A program made the translations under genes and the position numbers. Below the pieces are notes generated by a model. That model saw only the letters and a program-made list of their open reading frames with translations. It was not told the origin of the DNA and did not search any database. Shown piece by piece: positions 51,984 through 60,771 of a stretch of 64,000 bases of DNA (positions within the stretch are counted from its first letter, which is position 1; every line of letters starts with the position of its first letter). This stretch comes from Sphingomonas insulae (lineage in GTDB: Bacteria; Pseudomonadota; Alphaproteobacteria; Sphingomonadales; Sphingomonadaceae): positions 3,073,001 to 3,137,000 of the forward strand of contig NZ_CP048422.1 of assembly GCF_010450875.1 (NCBI RefSeq), written 5' to 3'.

Positions 51984-52955
51984 ATGGCCTCTCTTCCCCA
52001 GGCGGACGGCGCGAAGCCCGTCCTCGATCTGCTGATCGCAGCACCCCGTGGTTTTTGCGCTGGCGTCGATCGCGCGATCCGCATCGTCGAACTCGCGATC
52101 GAGAAGCACGGCGCGCCCGTGTATGTCCGGCACGAAATCGTCCACAACAAGTTCGTCGTCGATACGCTGAAGGCGCAGGGCGCCGTATTCGTCGAGGAGC
52201 TCGATCAGGTTCCCGACGGCGCGCCCGTCGTCTTTTCCGCGCATGGCGTGCCGAAATCGGTACCGGCTGCGGCACAGAATCGCGGCCTCGACTATCTCGA
52301 TGCGACCTGCCCGCTGGTGTCGAAGGTGCACCGCCAGGCCGAAAGGCTGGTCGATGCCGGCCGCCACATCGTCTTCATCGGCCACGCCGGCCATCCGGAG
52401 GTCGTCGGGACATTCGGCCAGGTGCCCGAGGGGGCGATGTCGCTGATCGAGACGACCGCAGATGCCGAAGGCTTCACCCCGCCCGACCCGGACAATCTCG
52501 CCTTCCTCACCCAGACGACGCTGTCGGTGGACGATACCGCCGCGGTCGTCGCGGTGTTGCAGCGCCGCTTCCCCAACATGCAGCCGCCGCGCGGCGAAGA
52601 CATCTGCTACGCCACCTCCAACCGCCAGGCCGCGGTGAAGGCGATTGCCGCCGCCTGCGATGCGATGCTGGTGATCGGCGCGCCCAATTCGTCCAACTCG
52701 GTGCGGCTGGTCGAGGTGGCGGAGCGCGAGGGCATTCCCGCCCGCCTGATCCAGCGTGCCGCCGATCTCGACTGGTCGTTCCTCGACGGCGTCGGCACGC
52801 TCGGCATCACGGCGGGTGCATCGGCCCCCGAATTGCTGGTGCGCGAACTGGTCGACCTGCTCGCCACCCGCTTTGCGGTGACCGAGCGCGAGGAAGAGAC
52901 GACGCGCGAGACGATCGCCTTCAAGCTGCCGCGCGGACTCGAAGCGGCGGCTTAG
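51984..52955 (+). CDS. ispH: 4-hydroxy-3-methylbut-2-enyl diphosphate reductase
   Basis: A 323-aa iron-sulfur enzyme, last step of the MEP isoprenoid pathway (HMBPP to IPP/DMAPP). The three cluster cysteines are C25 ([10 protein letters not shown]), C109 ([11 protein letters not shown]) and C208 ([11 protein letters not shown]), and E139 lies in HAGHPEV. The start MASLPQADG is an ATG without a strong Shine-Dalgarno; the frame upstream is open but unsupported. thrB and rnhA follow on the same strand, the usual alphaproteobacterial order. Confidence 0.95.
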   Translation: MASLPQADGAKPVLDLLIAAPRGFCAGVDRAIRIVELAIEKHGAPVYVRHEIVHNKFVVDTLKAQGAVFVEELDQVPDGAPVVFSAHGVPKSVPAAAQNRGLDYLDATCPLVSKVHRQAERLVDAGRHIVFIGHAGHPEVVGTFGQVPEGAMSLIETTADAEGFTPPDPDNLAFLTQTTLSVDDTAAVVAVLQRRFPNMQPPRGEDICYATSNRQAAVKAIAAACDAMLVIGAPNSSNSVRLVEVAEREGIPARLIQRAADLDWSFLDGVGTLGITAGASAPELLVRELVDLLATRFAVTEREEETTRETIAFKLPRGLEAAA

Positions 52956-53091
52956 GCGAGGCGTCGTCGCCCCGGCCCCGTTCCGGCATCCGTCCGGCGG
53001 TAGGCGACACACCCGCCTCCTGCCGATTGTGCGGGCGGAGGGGACCTCGAACACGTCCGGGGTGACGATCATTTGGAAGTGAGGGGAAAGC

Positions 53092-54045
53092 ATGGCCGTC
53101 TACACGCAGGTGTCCGCCGAAGCGCTCGCCGGCTTCCTGCGCCGCTATGACGGCGTCGGCGATCTGGTTTCCGCCAAGGGCATCGCCGAGGGGGTGGAGA
53201 ACAGCAACTATCTGGTCGACACCACCACCGATCGGTTCATCCTGACCCTGTACGAAAAGCGCGTCGATGCGGGCGATTTGCCATTCTTTCTCGACCTCCT
53301 CGACCATCTGGCGGCGCGCGGCCTGCCGGTGCCGCCCGCGATCCGGGACCGCGCCGGCATCGCGATCCAGCAGCTGGAAGGGCGCCCCGCCTGCCTGATC
53401 CGCTTCCTCAACGGCGTGTCGCTGACCCAGCCGACGCCCGCGCAGGCGGCCACCGCCGGTGCCGCGCTGGGAAACCTGCACACCGCCGTCGCCGGATTCG
53501 ATGGCGATCGCGCGAACTGCCTGGGCGTCGGCGACTGGCGGCCGCTGCTGGAGCGCTGCGGCACCGATCTCGACCGCATCACCCCCGGCCTGTTCTCCCG
53601 TATCGACGCCGCGCTCGCCGCGGTCGAGGCCGCTTGGCCGCACACCCTGCCCGTCAGTGTCATCCACGCCGACCTGTTTCCCGACAATGTGCTGATGCTC
53701 GGCGCACGGGTCACAGGGCTCATCGATTTCTACTTCGCCTGCCGGGACGTGCGCGCCTATGACGTCGCGGTGATGCACACGTCCTGGGCCTTCGATCCGC
53801 TCGGCGCGCCGCTGGCGGGCGTAGGTCCGGCGTTGCTGGCGGGCTACACCGACGCGTTCGGCCTGTCCGGGGCGGAACGCACCGCGCTGCCGGTGCTGGC
53901 GAAGGGGGCGTGCATCCGTTTCCTGCTGACCCGCGCGTGGGACTGGCTCAACACGCCCGCCGATGCGCTGGTGACACGCAAGGATCCCCTTGCCTATCTT
54001 CGCCGACTCGACTGGTACGACGCACATCCGGAGGCTTTCGCATGA
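53092..54045 (+). CDS. thrB: Homoserine kinase type II
   Basis: A 317-aa kinase that phosphorylates homoserine in threonine synthesis, of the choline-kinase/APH-like fold and not the GHMP type. Visible: [26 protein letters not shown] near the N-terminus, the catalytic loop [12 protein letters not shown], and the metal-binding [26 protein letters not shown] precedes the ATG. The stop overlaps the rnhA start (ATGA), so the two are coupled. Confidence 0.93.
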   Translation: MAVYTQVSAEALAGFLRRYDGVGDLVSAKGIAEGVENSNYLVDTTTDRFILTLYEKRVDAGDLPFFLDLLDHLAARGLPVPPAIRDRAGIAIQQLEGRPACLIRFLNGVSLTQPTPAQAATAGAALGNLHTAVAGFDGDRANCLGVGDWRPLLERCGTDLDRITPGLFSRIDAALAAVEAAWPHTLPVSVIHADLFPDNVLMLGARVTGLIDFYFACRDVRAYDVAVMHTSWAFDPLGAPLAGVGPALLAGYTDAFGLSGAERTALPVLAKGACIRFLLTRAWDWLNTPADALVTRKDPLAYLRRLDWYDAHPEAFA

Positions 54046-54503
54046 CCGACCCCGCCCCGCAGCTGGTGGAAATCGCCACCGACGGCGCGTGCAAGGGCAA
54101 TCCCGGCCCCGGCGGCTGGGGCGCCCTGCTGCGCTTCGGCAGCCATGAAAAGGAATTGTCGGGCAGCGAGGTGCTGACGACCAACAACCGGATGGAGCTG
54201 ACCGCGGCGATCGAGGCGCTGCGCATCCTGACCCGGCCGTGCAAGGTGAAGCTGTCGACCGACAGCAAATATGTGATGGACGGCCTGACCCGCTGGATCC
54301 ACGGCTGGCGCAAGAACGGCTGGCGCACCGCCGACAAGAAGCCGGTGAAGAACGTCGAATTGTGGCAGGCGCTGTTCGCCGAAACGCAGAAGCACGACAT
54401 CGAGTGGATCTGGGTCAAGGGCCACGCCGGCAACGCCGACAACGAACGCGTCGACAAGCTGGCGAGCGATGCCGCGGTGATGGCCGGCCGCGCCGCCGCC
54501 TGA
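54042..54503 (+). CDS. rnhA: Ribonuclease HI
   Basis: A 153-aa endonuclease that removes the RNA strand of RNA-DNA hybrids. The DEDD metal residues are D14 ([11 protein letters not shown]), E52 ([11 protein letters not shown]), D74 ([10 protein letters not shown]) and D138 (NERVDKLA), with H128 in the flexible KGHAGN loop. The basic handle [20 protein letters not shown] is present. It is the last gene of ispH-thrB-rnhA, with a GC hairpin after the stop. Confidence 0.96.
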   Translation: MTDPAPQLVEIATDGACKGNPGPGGWGALLRFGSHEKELSGSEVLTTNNRMELTAAIEALRILTRPCKVKLSTDSKYVMDGLTRWIHGWRKNGWRTADKKPVKNVELWQALFAETQKHDIEWIWVKGHAGNADNERVDKLASDAAVMAGRAAA

Positions 54504-54510
54504 GCGGGTG

Positions 54511-54554
54511 GCGGGCCGGATCGGATCGACGATCGATCCGGGCGCGCGGCCCGC
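54511..54554. terminator. Hairpin between convergent rnhA and DUF1508 genes
   Basis: Outer arms GCGGGCC (54511-54517) and GGCCCGC (54548-54554), with an inner GGATCG/CGATCC pair. It starts eight bases after the rnhA stop. There is no T tract, so it is a weak terminator candidate. Confidence 0.45.
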
Positions 54555-54657
54555 TGCATGCATCGTCCCGAACGTGCTGTCGGTCCATGGCTGGCGTCGC
54601 CGCGCGAAGCCGATCAGGCGCGGGGAGAATCGCAGACCTCTTGCCCGCGCCCCGGGA

Positions 54658-54831
54658 TCACGCTTCCTCGACCGGCGCCTCGGGTCCGTTCTTCAGGATC
54701 GACGCGATGGCGTTGCGGGCCGAAGCACGGCTTTCATAGCCCTCGGTCCACCAGATCAATTCGCTGTTGTGCTTGAACTTGGCGACATATTCGCCGGCCT
54801 TGTTCTTTTCGATCACGAACTTGTGCGCCAT
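54658..54831 (-). CDS. DUF1508 (YegP-like) small protein
   Basis: A 57-aa protein starting MAHKFVIEKNKAGEYVAKFKHN, then ELIWWTEGYESRASARNAIASILKNGPEAP and ending VEEA. This is one YegP/DUF1508 repeat: a small beta-beta-alpha unit with the conserved GEY-K-NSE and GY-S--SA-N-I pattern. E. coli YegP has two such repeats. The biochemical role is unknown. GAGAGG lies before the ATG at normal spacing. It was found by reading the gap between rnhA and the FAD oxidoreductase gene. Confidence 0.85.
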   Translation of the reverse strand: MAHKFVIEKNKAGEYVAKFKHNSELIWWTEGYESRASARNAIASILKNGPEAPVEEA

Positions 54832-54889
54832 GTCACGGTCCTCTCGTGCGATTGACGCAGGTTAACATCCTGATCCGGCGATGCAATCG

Positions 54890-55969
54890 TCAGAAGCGTG
54901 CCGGGGCGTAGCGGTCCGCGTCCACCCGTTCCAATCCGTCCGGCAGCGATCGGCCGAGCAACAGGCTCGCGGCCAGCGCGGCGCCGGCGGGGGCGGTCTG
55001 GATGCCGAAACCGCCCTGCCCCGCGCACCAGAAGAATGCAGGCACGACGGAATCGAACCCGTAGACCGGCAGCCGGTCGGGCGCGAAGCTGCGCAGGCCT
55101 GCCCAGCTGCGCTCGACGGCCGCGACCTGCCAGTCGACGACCTGCTCGAACCGGTCGACCGCCATCGCCACGTCCAGTTCCTCGGGCGCCGCATCGCACG
55201 GATCGACCGGTGTCTCGTCATGCGGGCTCAACCACAGCCGCCCGCCCGCTTCGGGCTTGAAATAGAATCGTCCGGAAATGTCGGCGACATGCGGCAGTGC
55301 ATCGGTGGGCGCGGGATGGGTGCGCAATTGCGCCATCGTCCGCCGGTACGGCTGGATGCCCAACGGCGCCGCGCCGGCGCGGACCGCGACGGGATCGGCC
55401 CAGGCACCCGCCGCATCGACCAGCACCGTCGCCCGATAGATCCCGGATGGCGTCGCGATCGTCCACACGCCGTCCGCGCGGTGCGCGGCCTCCAGCCCCG
55501 CGCGCGTCGCGATCGTGCCGCCGGCGCGTCGGAACGCCGCCAGATACGATGCGTGCAGCGCCGCGACGTCGATATAGGCGCAGCTCGGCTCATGCACGCC
55601 GAGAGTCCATTGCGGGCGCAGGCCGGGCACGAACGCTGCCGGATCGACGTGCGACAGCGGCACGGCCGTCCCCTCGAACGCCGCGAGGAAGGCGTCGATA
55701 TTCGCCGCATCCTCCGCCCGCCCGATGTGCAGGGATCCCAGCGGATCGAGGAAACCACCGTCCCGCAATGCCGGCCCGGACGCGCTGGTCAGCGGCTGGA
55801 TATCCGGGCCGCCGTAGGTTTCCGACCAGAACGCCGCCGATCGCCCAGTCGCATGATATCCGGCCTGATCCTCCGCCTCGAGCAGCAGCACCCGCGCGTC
55901 CGGCGCGAGCGCCGCGGCAAGGCTGGCGCCGGCGATACCGGCACCGACGATGGCGATGTCGTAGGTCAT
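54890..55969 (-). CDS. FAD-dependent amine/D-amino acid oxidoreductase (DauA-like)
   Basis: A 359-aa flavoenzyme of the DAO family. The dinucleotide-binding GAGIAGASLA is at 9-18. GYHATGRSAAFWSETYG and the C-terminal FFWCAGQGGFGIQTAPAGAALAA match D-arginine dehydrogenase (DauA) and related catabolic enzymes, so oxidation of a D-amino acid or similar amine is the best guess. The ATG overlaps the stop of the upstream lipase gene (55966-55969, ATGA). Substrate specificity cannot be read from the sequence. Confidence 0.83.
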   Translation of the reverse strand: MTYDIAIVGAGIAGASLAAALAPDARVLLLEAEDQAGYHATGRSAAFWSETYGGPDIQPLTSASGPALRDGGFLDPLGSLHIGRAEDAANIDAFLAAFEGTAVPLSHVDPAAFVPGLRPQWTLGVHEPSCAYIDVAALHASYLAAFRRAGGTIATRAGLEAAHRADGVWTIATPSGIYRATVLVDAAGAWADPVAVRAGAAPLGIQPYRRTMAQLRTHPAPTDALPHVADISGRFYFKPEAGGRLWLSPHDETPVDPCDAAPEELDVAMAVDRFEQVVDWQVAAVERSWAGLRSFAPDRLPVYGFDSVVPAFFWCAGQGGFGIQTAPAGAALAASLLLGRSLPDGLERVDADRYAPARF

Positions 55970-56898
55970 GCGTGGCGTTCCAGGAACGCATCGATGAGGG
56001 CATAGGCGCGCAGCCGCACCGCATCGCCCTCACGCAGGATCTCATGCGCCGATTCGGGGCCGAAGCGCACCAGTTCGGCATGCGGCAATTTGCCCGCGAG
56101 CCGCACCGCGGCGGGGCTGTCGACCAGCCCGTCGGCATCGGCGACCAGCATCAGGATCGGCGTCGCCAGCGTCGACAGCCGGGGATCAGCCTGCAACCGC
56201 GCACCCGACACGAACGCTTCGAGTACCCACGCCCAGCTCGGCGGTCCGAGCAGCAGCGAAGGGTCGCGCGCATACCAGACCGCCTCGTCGGCGTAGCGAT
56301 CGTGCGAATGGGTCAGCAGCCGCTCGCGATGCCCCGCGGACTTCGCGTCGCCGCGGACCGTCCATGCCGCGCGGGCCGGATCGCCGAGCCGCGTCATCAG
56401 CCGGGCTACGCGCAGCCCGGCCCCGGCTCCGACGGGCGACCGCACGCCCACCATCGGCGCGACCAGCACCGCCGCATCGGGATCGACCCCGCCATCCAGC
56501 ATCGCACGCAAGGCGAGATGCCCGCCCATCGAATGCGCCAGCAGCATCGCGGGCCCGTCCGCGTCCGCCCGCCATTCGCGCCAGAACGCCGTGAGATCGT
56601 CGACCCAGGGATCGAAGCTGGCGGCGTGGCCGACATGCGGGTCATCGCTCAACCGCCCGGACCCACCCTGCCCGCGCCAGTCGAACGCAGTCACCGACCA
56701 GCGTTGCGCGTGGAGATGCGCGATCGTTTCGAGGTATTTTTCGATGATGTCGGCGCGCCCGCCCTGAACCAGGATGCGGCCACGCGAATCGGGGTGCGTC
56801 CAGTCGAACCGGCGATGCGGCCAGCCATCGGGCGCGACCCAGGCGGACACGCGTGATTCGACCGCCATGTCACGGCGCAGGGCGACGGTATCGGTCAT
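55966..56898 (-). CDS. Alpha/beta hydrolase, lysophospholipase-like
   Basis: A 310-aa serine hydrolase of the monoglyceride lipase/lysophospholipase (PldB-like) group. The nucleophile elbow is LLAHSMGGH, the early VTAFDWRGQGGSGRL is typical, and the Asp/His of the triad lie in LMLVADADGLVD and RFGPESAHEIL. No signal peptide, so cytoplasmic. It is the first gene of a coupled pair with the FAD oxidoreductase and is divergent from cpaA with only 52 bases between starts. Confidence 0.86.
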   Translation of the reverse strand: MTDTVALRRDMAVESRVSAWVAPDGWPHRRFDWTHPDSRGRILVQGGRADIIEKYLETIAHLHAQRWSVTAFDWRGQGGSGRLSDDPHVGHAASFDPWVDDLTAFWREWRADADGPAMLLAHSMGGHLALRAMLDGGVDPDAAVLVAPMVGVRSPVGAGAGLRVARLMTRLGDPARAAWTVRGDAKSAGHRERLLTHSHDRYADEAVWYARDPSLLLGPPSWAWVLEAFVSGARLQADPRLSTLATPILMLVADADGLVDSPAAVRLAGKLPHAELVRFGPESAHEILREGDAVRLRAYALIDAFLERHA

Positions 56899-56950
56899 AT
56901 TCCAACGTGGTTACGTTTTCGCAAGCCATCGCGTCTACCTGTTCCGTCCG

Positions 56951-57418
56951 ATGGGGTGGGACAATCTTTTCATGGTGGCGCTGGTCGTCATCCTTGCCGT
57001 GCTGCTGCTGGCGGCGGGGATCGAGGATGCACGCACGCGCGAGATCGCGAATGCCAAGAACATGGCGATCGCGTTGCTGGCACCGGTGTGGTGGTGGGCG
57101 AACGGCCTCGGCTGGGGCGATGTCGGAATGCAGCTGCTGGTCGCCGGCATTGTCTTCGCGGTGTTCGTCGCCGCATTCGCCTGCGGATGGATGGGTGGCG
57201 GCGATGTCAAGATGATCGCCGCCCTCGCGCTGTGGCTGCCGCTCGGCGGGCTCGTGCAGATGCTGATGCTGATGTCGATCCTGGGCGGTGCGATCACCGT
57301 CGCGATGATGCTGGAGCGGCGCTGGCAGCGCCGAATCGGTGCGATCGAGGTCCCGTACGGGGTCGCGATCGCCGCGGCGGCACTGCTCGCGCTGCCCGCG
57401 ACGCTGTCACCGCAATGA
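56951..57418 (+). CDS. cpaA: Prepilin peptidase CpaA/TadV
   Basis: A 155-aa A24-family aspartic protease of the inner membrane that processes Flp-type prepilins and pseudopilins. The catalytic aspartates are in GIEDARTREIAN and GWMGGGDVKMIAAL (GGGDVK signature). Only the peptidase core is present; the N-terminal methylase domain of PilD is absent, as usual in tad loci. It is the first gene of the cpa locus; cpaB follows 79 bases downstream. No Flp pilin gene is seen between or before them. Confidence 0.9.
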   Translation: MGWDNLFMVALVVILAVLLLAAGIEDARTREIANAKNMAIALLAPVWWWANGLGWGDVGMQLLVAGIVFAVFVAAFACGWMGGGDVKMIAALALWLPLGGLVQMLMLMSILGGAITVAMMLERRWQRRIGAIEVPYGVAIAAAALLALPATLSPQ

Positions 57419-57497
57419 TACGAACCGGATTTTAACCACTCCGACCCGATGATTACCGCCGGTTCAATTGCCGGTGTGCTGAAAGGCCCGATGAGAC

Positions 57498-58535
57498 ATG
57501 GATAGTCGCAAGATCGTTTTGCTGGTGGGCGCGTTGTTCGTCGCCGGCATCACGGCATTCTTTGCCCGCACCCTCATCGCAGGGTCGTCGGCACCGCAAG
57601 CCGCCGCGATGGGGCGGCCCGCCGCGCCGCCGCCGGTCACCGGCCCCGAAGTGCTGGTCGCCACCCGCGCCCTGCCGGTCGGCACAATCCTGGATGCCAC
57701 CGCGCTGAAGTTCCAGCCATGGCCGCAGGAATTGGTCGACGGCGCCTATTACATCAAGGCCGGCACCGATCTCAGCAAGCTGCTCGGCACGGTCGTCCGC
57801 AACGCGGTCACCGCCGGCCAGCCGGTCACCAAGGGTGCGCTCGTCTCGCCCGGTGATCGCGGCTTCCTGGCGGCGGCGCTCGGGCCGGGCATGCGCGCGG
57901 TCACCGTCAGCGTGTCCAACCAGGCGGCGGTCGCCGGCTTCGTCTTTCCGGGCGATCGCATCGACCTCGTCCTGACGCAGACCGTCACCGGCGGCGGCGA
58001 TGGCCAGCCGCTGAAGGTGTCCGAGACGATCATGCGCAACGTCCGCGTGCTCGCGACCGATCAGCGTACCGACAATCTGGTCGGCGAGGACGGCAAGAGC
58101 CGGGTCAGCACCTTTTCGACAGTGACGCTGGAAGCGACGCCCAAGATGGCCGAGCAGCTCGCGGTCGCCCGCACGCTCGGCGAACTGTCGCTGTCGCTGC
58201 GCGCGCTCGCCGACAATTCGACCGAACTGGAAGAGGCGATCGCCAGCGGCGCCGTCTCGATGGCGAACCGCGATCCGAAATCCGAAAAGGCGACGATGCT
58301 CCGGGTCGCGACGCAGCCGCAGGTCGGCAGCGCCAGCTTCGCCACCGGCGGCGACGTTTCGCGCTTTCAACGCAGCACCGTGCCGGCCAAGAGCGCCACG
58401 CCGGTGCCCAACATGTCGATGCCAGCCACCGCTGGCACCCCCGGAACGGCGGCACCCGCCGTCATCCAGGGGCCGGTCGTGCGCGTCGCGCGCGGCAACA
58501 GCGTGACCGTGGTTCCGGTCGGGGGGAAGAATTAA
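57498..58535 (+). CDS. cpaB: Flp pilus assembly protein CpaB/RcpC
   Basis: A 345-aa protein with an N-terminal membrane anchor (MDSRKIVLLVGALFVAGITAFFARTL) and a SAF domain at about 50-115 (VLVATRALPVGTILDATALKF, GQPVTKGAL). The RcpC/CpaB C-terminal domain follows (GMRAVTVSVSNQAAVAGFVFPGDRIDLVLTQ), probably periplasmic and able to bind peptidoglycan or the secretin. The last 50 residues are a Pro/Ala/Val-rich tail. The cpaC start is one base after its stop. Confidence 0.93.
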   Translation: MDSRKIVLLVGALFVAGITAFFARTLIAGSSAPQAAAMGRPAAPPPVTGPEVLVATRALPVGTILDATALKFQPWPQELVDGAYYIKAGTDLSKLLGTVVRNAVTAGQPVTKGALVSPGDRGFLAAALGPGMRAVTVSVSNQAAVAGFVFPGDRIDLVLTQTVTGGGDGQPLKVSETIMRNVRVLATDQRTDNLVGEDGKSRVSTFSTVTLEATPKMAEQLAVARTLGELSLSLRALADNSTELEEAIASGAVSMANRDPKSEKATMLRVATQPQVGSASFATGGDVSRFQRSTVPAKSATPVPNMSMPATAGTPGTAAPAVIQGPVVRVARGNSVTVVPVGGKN

Positions 58536-58536
58536 G

Positions 58537-60099
58537 ATGCGCACCAACCTAGCGTCTCTCGGCGTCCTGCCGCTTGCCGCCGCGCTCGCCGCGGCAACGG
58601 TCGCCGGCATGGCGAATGCGAGCCCGCCCGCCGGGCGCAGCACCGCGGCCGGCAGCACGTCGGTCGTCCAGATCAACACCGGCCGCGGCCGGCTCATCAC
58701 GCTGGCGCGGCCGATGAGCGACGTGTTCGTCGCCGACGACGTCATCGCCGATGTCCAGGTCCGCTCGCCGACCCAGCTGTACATCTACGGCAAGAAGACC
58801 GGCGAGACGACGATCTCGGCCACCAGCAAGAACGGCGCCGTCGTCTATGCGACCACCGTCCGGGTCGGCCAGAATCTCGACTCGATCGATGCGATGCTCC
58901 AGCTCGCGATGCCGGATGCCCAATTGACCGCGACGCCGATGAACGGCCTGGTGCTGCTCACCGGCACCGTCGCCGGTCCGGGCGACGCGGCCGAGGCGGA
59001 ACGCCTGGTCCAAGCCTATGTCGGCGAAAGCAGCAAGGTGGTATCGCGCCTGCGCACCGCGACGCCGCTGCAGGTCAACCTGCAGGTCCGCATCGCCGAA
59101 GTGAACCGCAGCTTTGCCAAGAACGTCGGAGTGAACCTGCAAAGCCGCGACAGCACGGGCGGCTTCAAATTCGGTATCGCGCAGGGGCGCGGTGCCAGCG
59201 GGCAATTCCTTCCCGGTGGCGCGTTGTCGACGGGCTTTACCTCGCCCGCGGCCAGCGGCGTTACCCAGGTGGCGAACGGTACGACCCTCGGCCTCGCCGG
59301 CAAGCTGCTTGGCCTCGACCTTATCGGTGCGCTGGATCTCGGCGAAACCACCGGTCAGGTGACGACGCTCGCCAATCCCAATCTGACCGCGCTGTCGGGG
59401 GAAACCGCGACCTTCCTGGCCGGCGGCGAAATACCGATCCCGCTGTCGCAGGGCCTTGGCGCCGTGTCGGTGGAATACAAGCAATATGGCATCAGCCTGG
59501 CCTACACGCCGACCGTACTGGCCGATGGCCGCATCTCGCTGCGCGTTCGGCCGGAAGTGTCGCAGCTCGATTACACCAATGCCGTTTCACTCAACGGCAC
59601 CCGTGTTCCGGGCATCAGCAGCCGGCGCGCCGAAACCACGCTGGAGCTCGGCTCCGGGCAGAGCATGATGATTGGCGGCCTGCTGCAGAACAGCCACAAC
59701 AACACGATCCAGAAGACGCCGTTCCTCGGCGATCTGCCGATCCTTGGCGCATTGTTCCGTTCCAACGGCTTTCAGCGCAACGAAACCGAACTCGTCATCA
59801 TCATCACGCCCTACCTCGTGAAGCCGGTGAACAGTTCGTCGCAGATCGCGCTGCCGCACGATGGCTATCGCGCGCCCGACGATGCCTCGCGCATCCTGCT
59901 GGGCGAATTGGGCAGCGGCGGCAACGGTCCCCGCCCGGTGCCGACGATGGTTCCTGGCAATTCGGGGCCACCGCCGGCGTTCGGCGCGGTCGCGGCCGTG
60001 CCCGCCCTGCCCCGCCGCGACGTTCCGGTCGCCGCGGCGGATCCCCGTTCCTCTTCGAAGAAGAAGGGTGCAGCTCCCGCGCCCGGCTTCTCCAACTGA
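58537..60099 (+). CDS. cpaC: Tad pilus secretin CpaC/RcpA
   Basis: A 520-aa outer-membrane secretin. Signal peptide 1-29, then a pilus-specific N0-like domain (VVQINTGRGRLITLARPMSDVFVADDVIADVQV), a BON-like part at about 105-170, and the secretin domain at about 240-435. The last shows VTTLANPNLTALSGETATFLAGGEIPIP and TTLELGSGQSMMIGGLLQNS-HNNTIQKTPFLGDLPILGALFRS. It forms the gated pore through which the pilus leaves. The C-terminus is Pro/Ala-rich. The next start codon overlaps this stop. Confidence 0.95.
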   Translation: MRTNLASLGVLPLAAALAAATVAGMANASPPAGRSTAAGSTSVVQINTGRGRLITLARPMSDVFVADDVIADVQVRSPTQLYIYGKKTGETTISATSKNGAVVYATTVRVGQNLDSIDAMLQLAMPDAQLTATPMNGLVLLTGTVAGPGDAAEAERLVQAYVGESSKVVSRLRTATPLQVNLQVRIAEVNRSFAKNVGVNLQSRDSTGGFKFGIAQGRGASGQFLPGGALSTGFTSPAASGVTQVANGTTLGLAGKLLGLDLIGALDLGETTGQVTTLANPNLTALSGETATFLAGGEIPIPLSQGLGAVSVEYKQYGISLAYTPTVLADGRISLRVRPEVSQLDYTNAVSLNGTRVPGISSRRAETTLELGSGQSMMIGGLLQNSHNNTIQKTPFLGDLPILGALFRSNGFQRNETELVIIITPYLVKPVNSSSQIALPHDGYRAPDDASRILLGELGSGGNGPRPVPTMVPGNSGPPPAFGAVAAVPALPRRDVPVAAADPRSSSKKKGAAPAPGFSN

Positions 60100-60122
60100 T
60101 GTCTGCGAAGGACATGGCTGCG

Positions 60123-60770
60123 ATGACCAAGCATTCGATCCTCCTCGCCGCGCTTGCCGCCCCGGCGCTGCTGCTCGGCGGCTGCATGGGGACGGAAAAC
60201 CACGGACTGGAATCCGTCCATCAGCCGGTGGTGGCGCGACAGGATTACGCGCTCGACCTGACGACGACGGCGGGCGGACTGGCCCCGGGTGAAAATCGCC
60301 GGCTCGCCGGCTGGATGAACACGATGCACCTGGGCTTCGGCGACCGCGTCGCCGTCGATGCCGGCGCCGACGGCGGCTATGCCACCGGCGCGGCGCGCGA
60401 CGATGTCGCCCGCGTCGTCGCCAGCTACGGCCTGCTGCTGTCGGACGATGCCCCCGTCACCAACGCGCCGGTGACGGCCGGTACGCTCCGCGTCGTCATC
60501 AGCCGCATGCACGCCACCGTGCCCGGATGTCCGGACTGGTCGCGCAACGCGAGCAGCGAGCTTGAGGCCAATACGTCCTCGAACTTCGGGTGCGCCATCA
60601 ACACCAATTTGGCGGCGATGGTCGCCAATCCGGGCGACCTCGTCCGCGGTGCCGATCCCGACCGGGTGACCGACACGGCGGTCAACACCAAGGCGATCGA
60701 GGCCTATCGCAAGAAGCCGGCGACCGGCGCCGGCGCCCTCGAAACGGTCAGCGCCAAGGGAGGCAATTGA
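60123..60770 (+). CDS. cpaD: Pilus assembly lipoprotein CpaD
   Basis: A 215-aa lipoprotein of the CpaD family, thought to help assemble or localise the secretin. The chosen start MTKHSILLAALAAPALLLGGC gives a standard lipoprotein signal with lipobox LLGGC (C21) and has AAGGA 10 bases upstream. An ATG at 60099 overlapping the cpaC stop would add eight residues. The C-terminal half has the family's conserved PGCPDWSRNASSELEANTSSNFGCAINTNLAAMVANPGDLVRG. cpaE begins one base after the stop. Confidence 0.9.
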   Translation: MTKHSILLAALAAPALLLGGCMGTENHGLESVHQPVVARQDYALDLTTTAGGLAPGENRRLAGWMNTMHLGFGDRVAVDAGADGGYATGAARDDVARVVASYGLLLSDDAPVTNAPVTAGTLRVVISRMHATVPGCPDWSRNASSELEANTSSNFGCAINTNLAAMVANPGDLVRGADPDRVTDTAVNTKAIEAYRKKPATGAGALETVSAKGGN

Positions 60771-60771
60771 T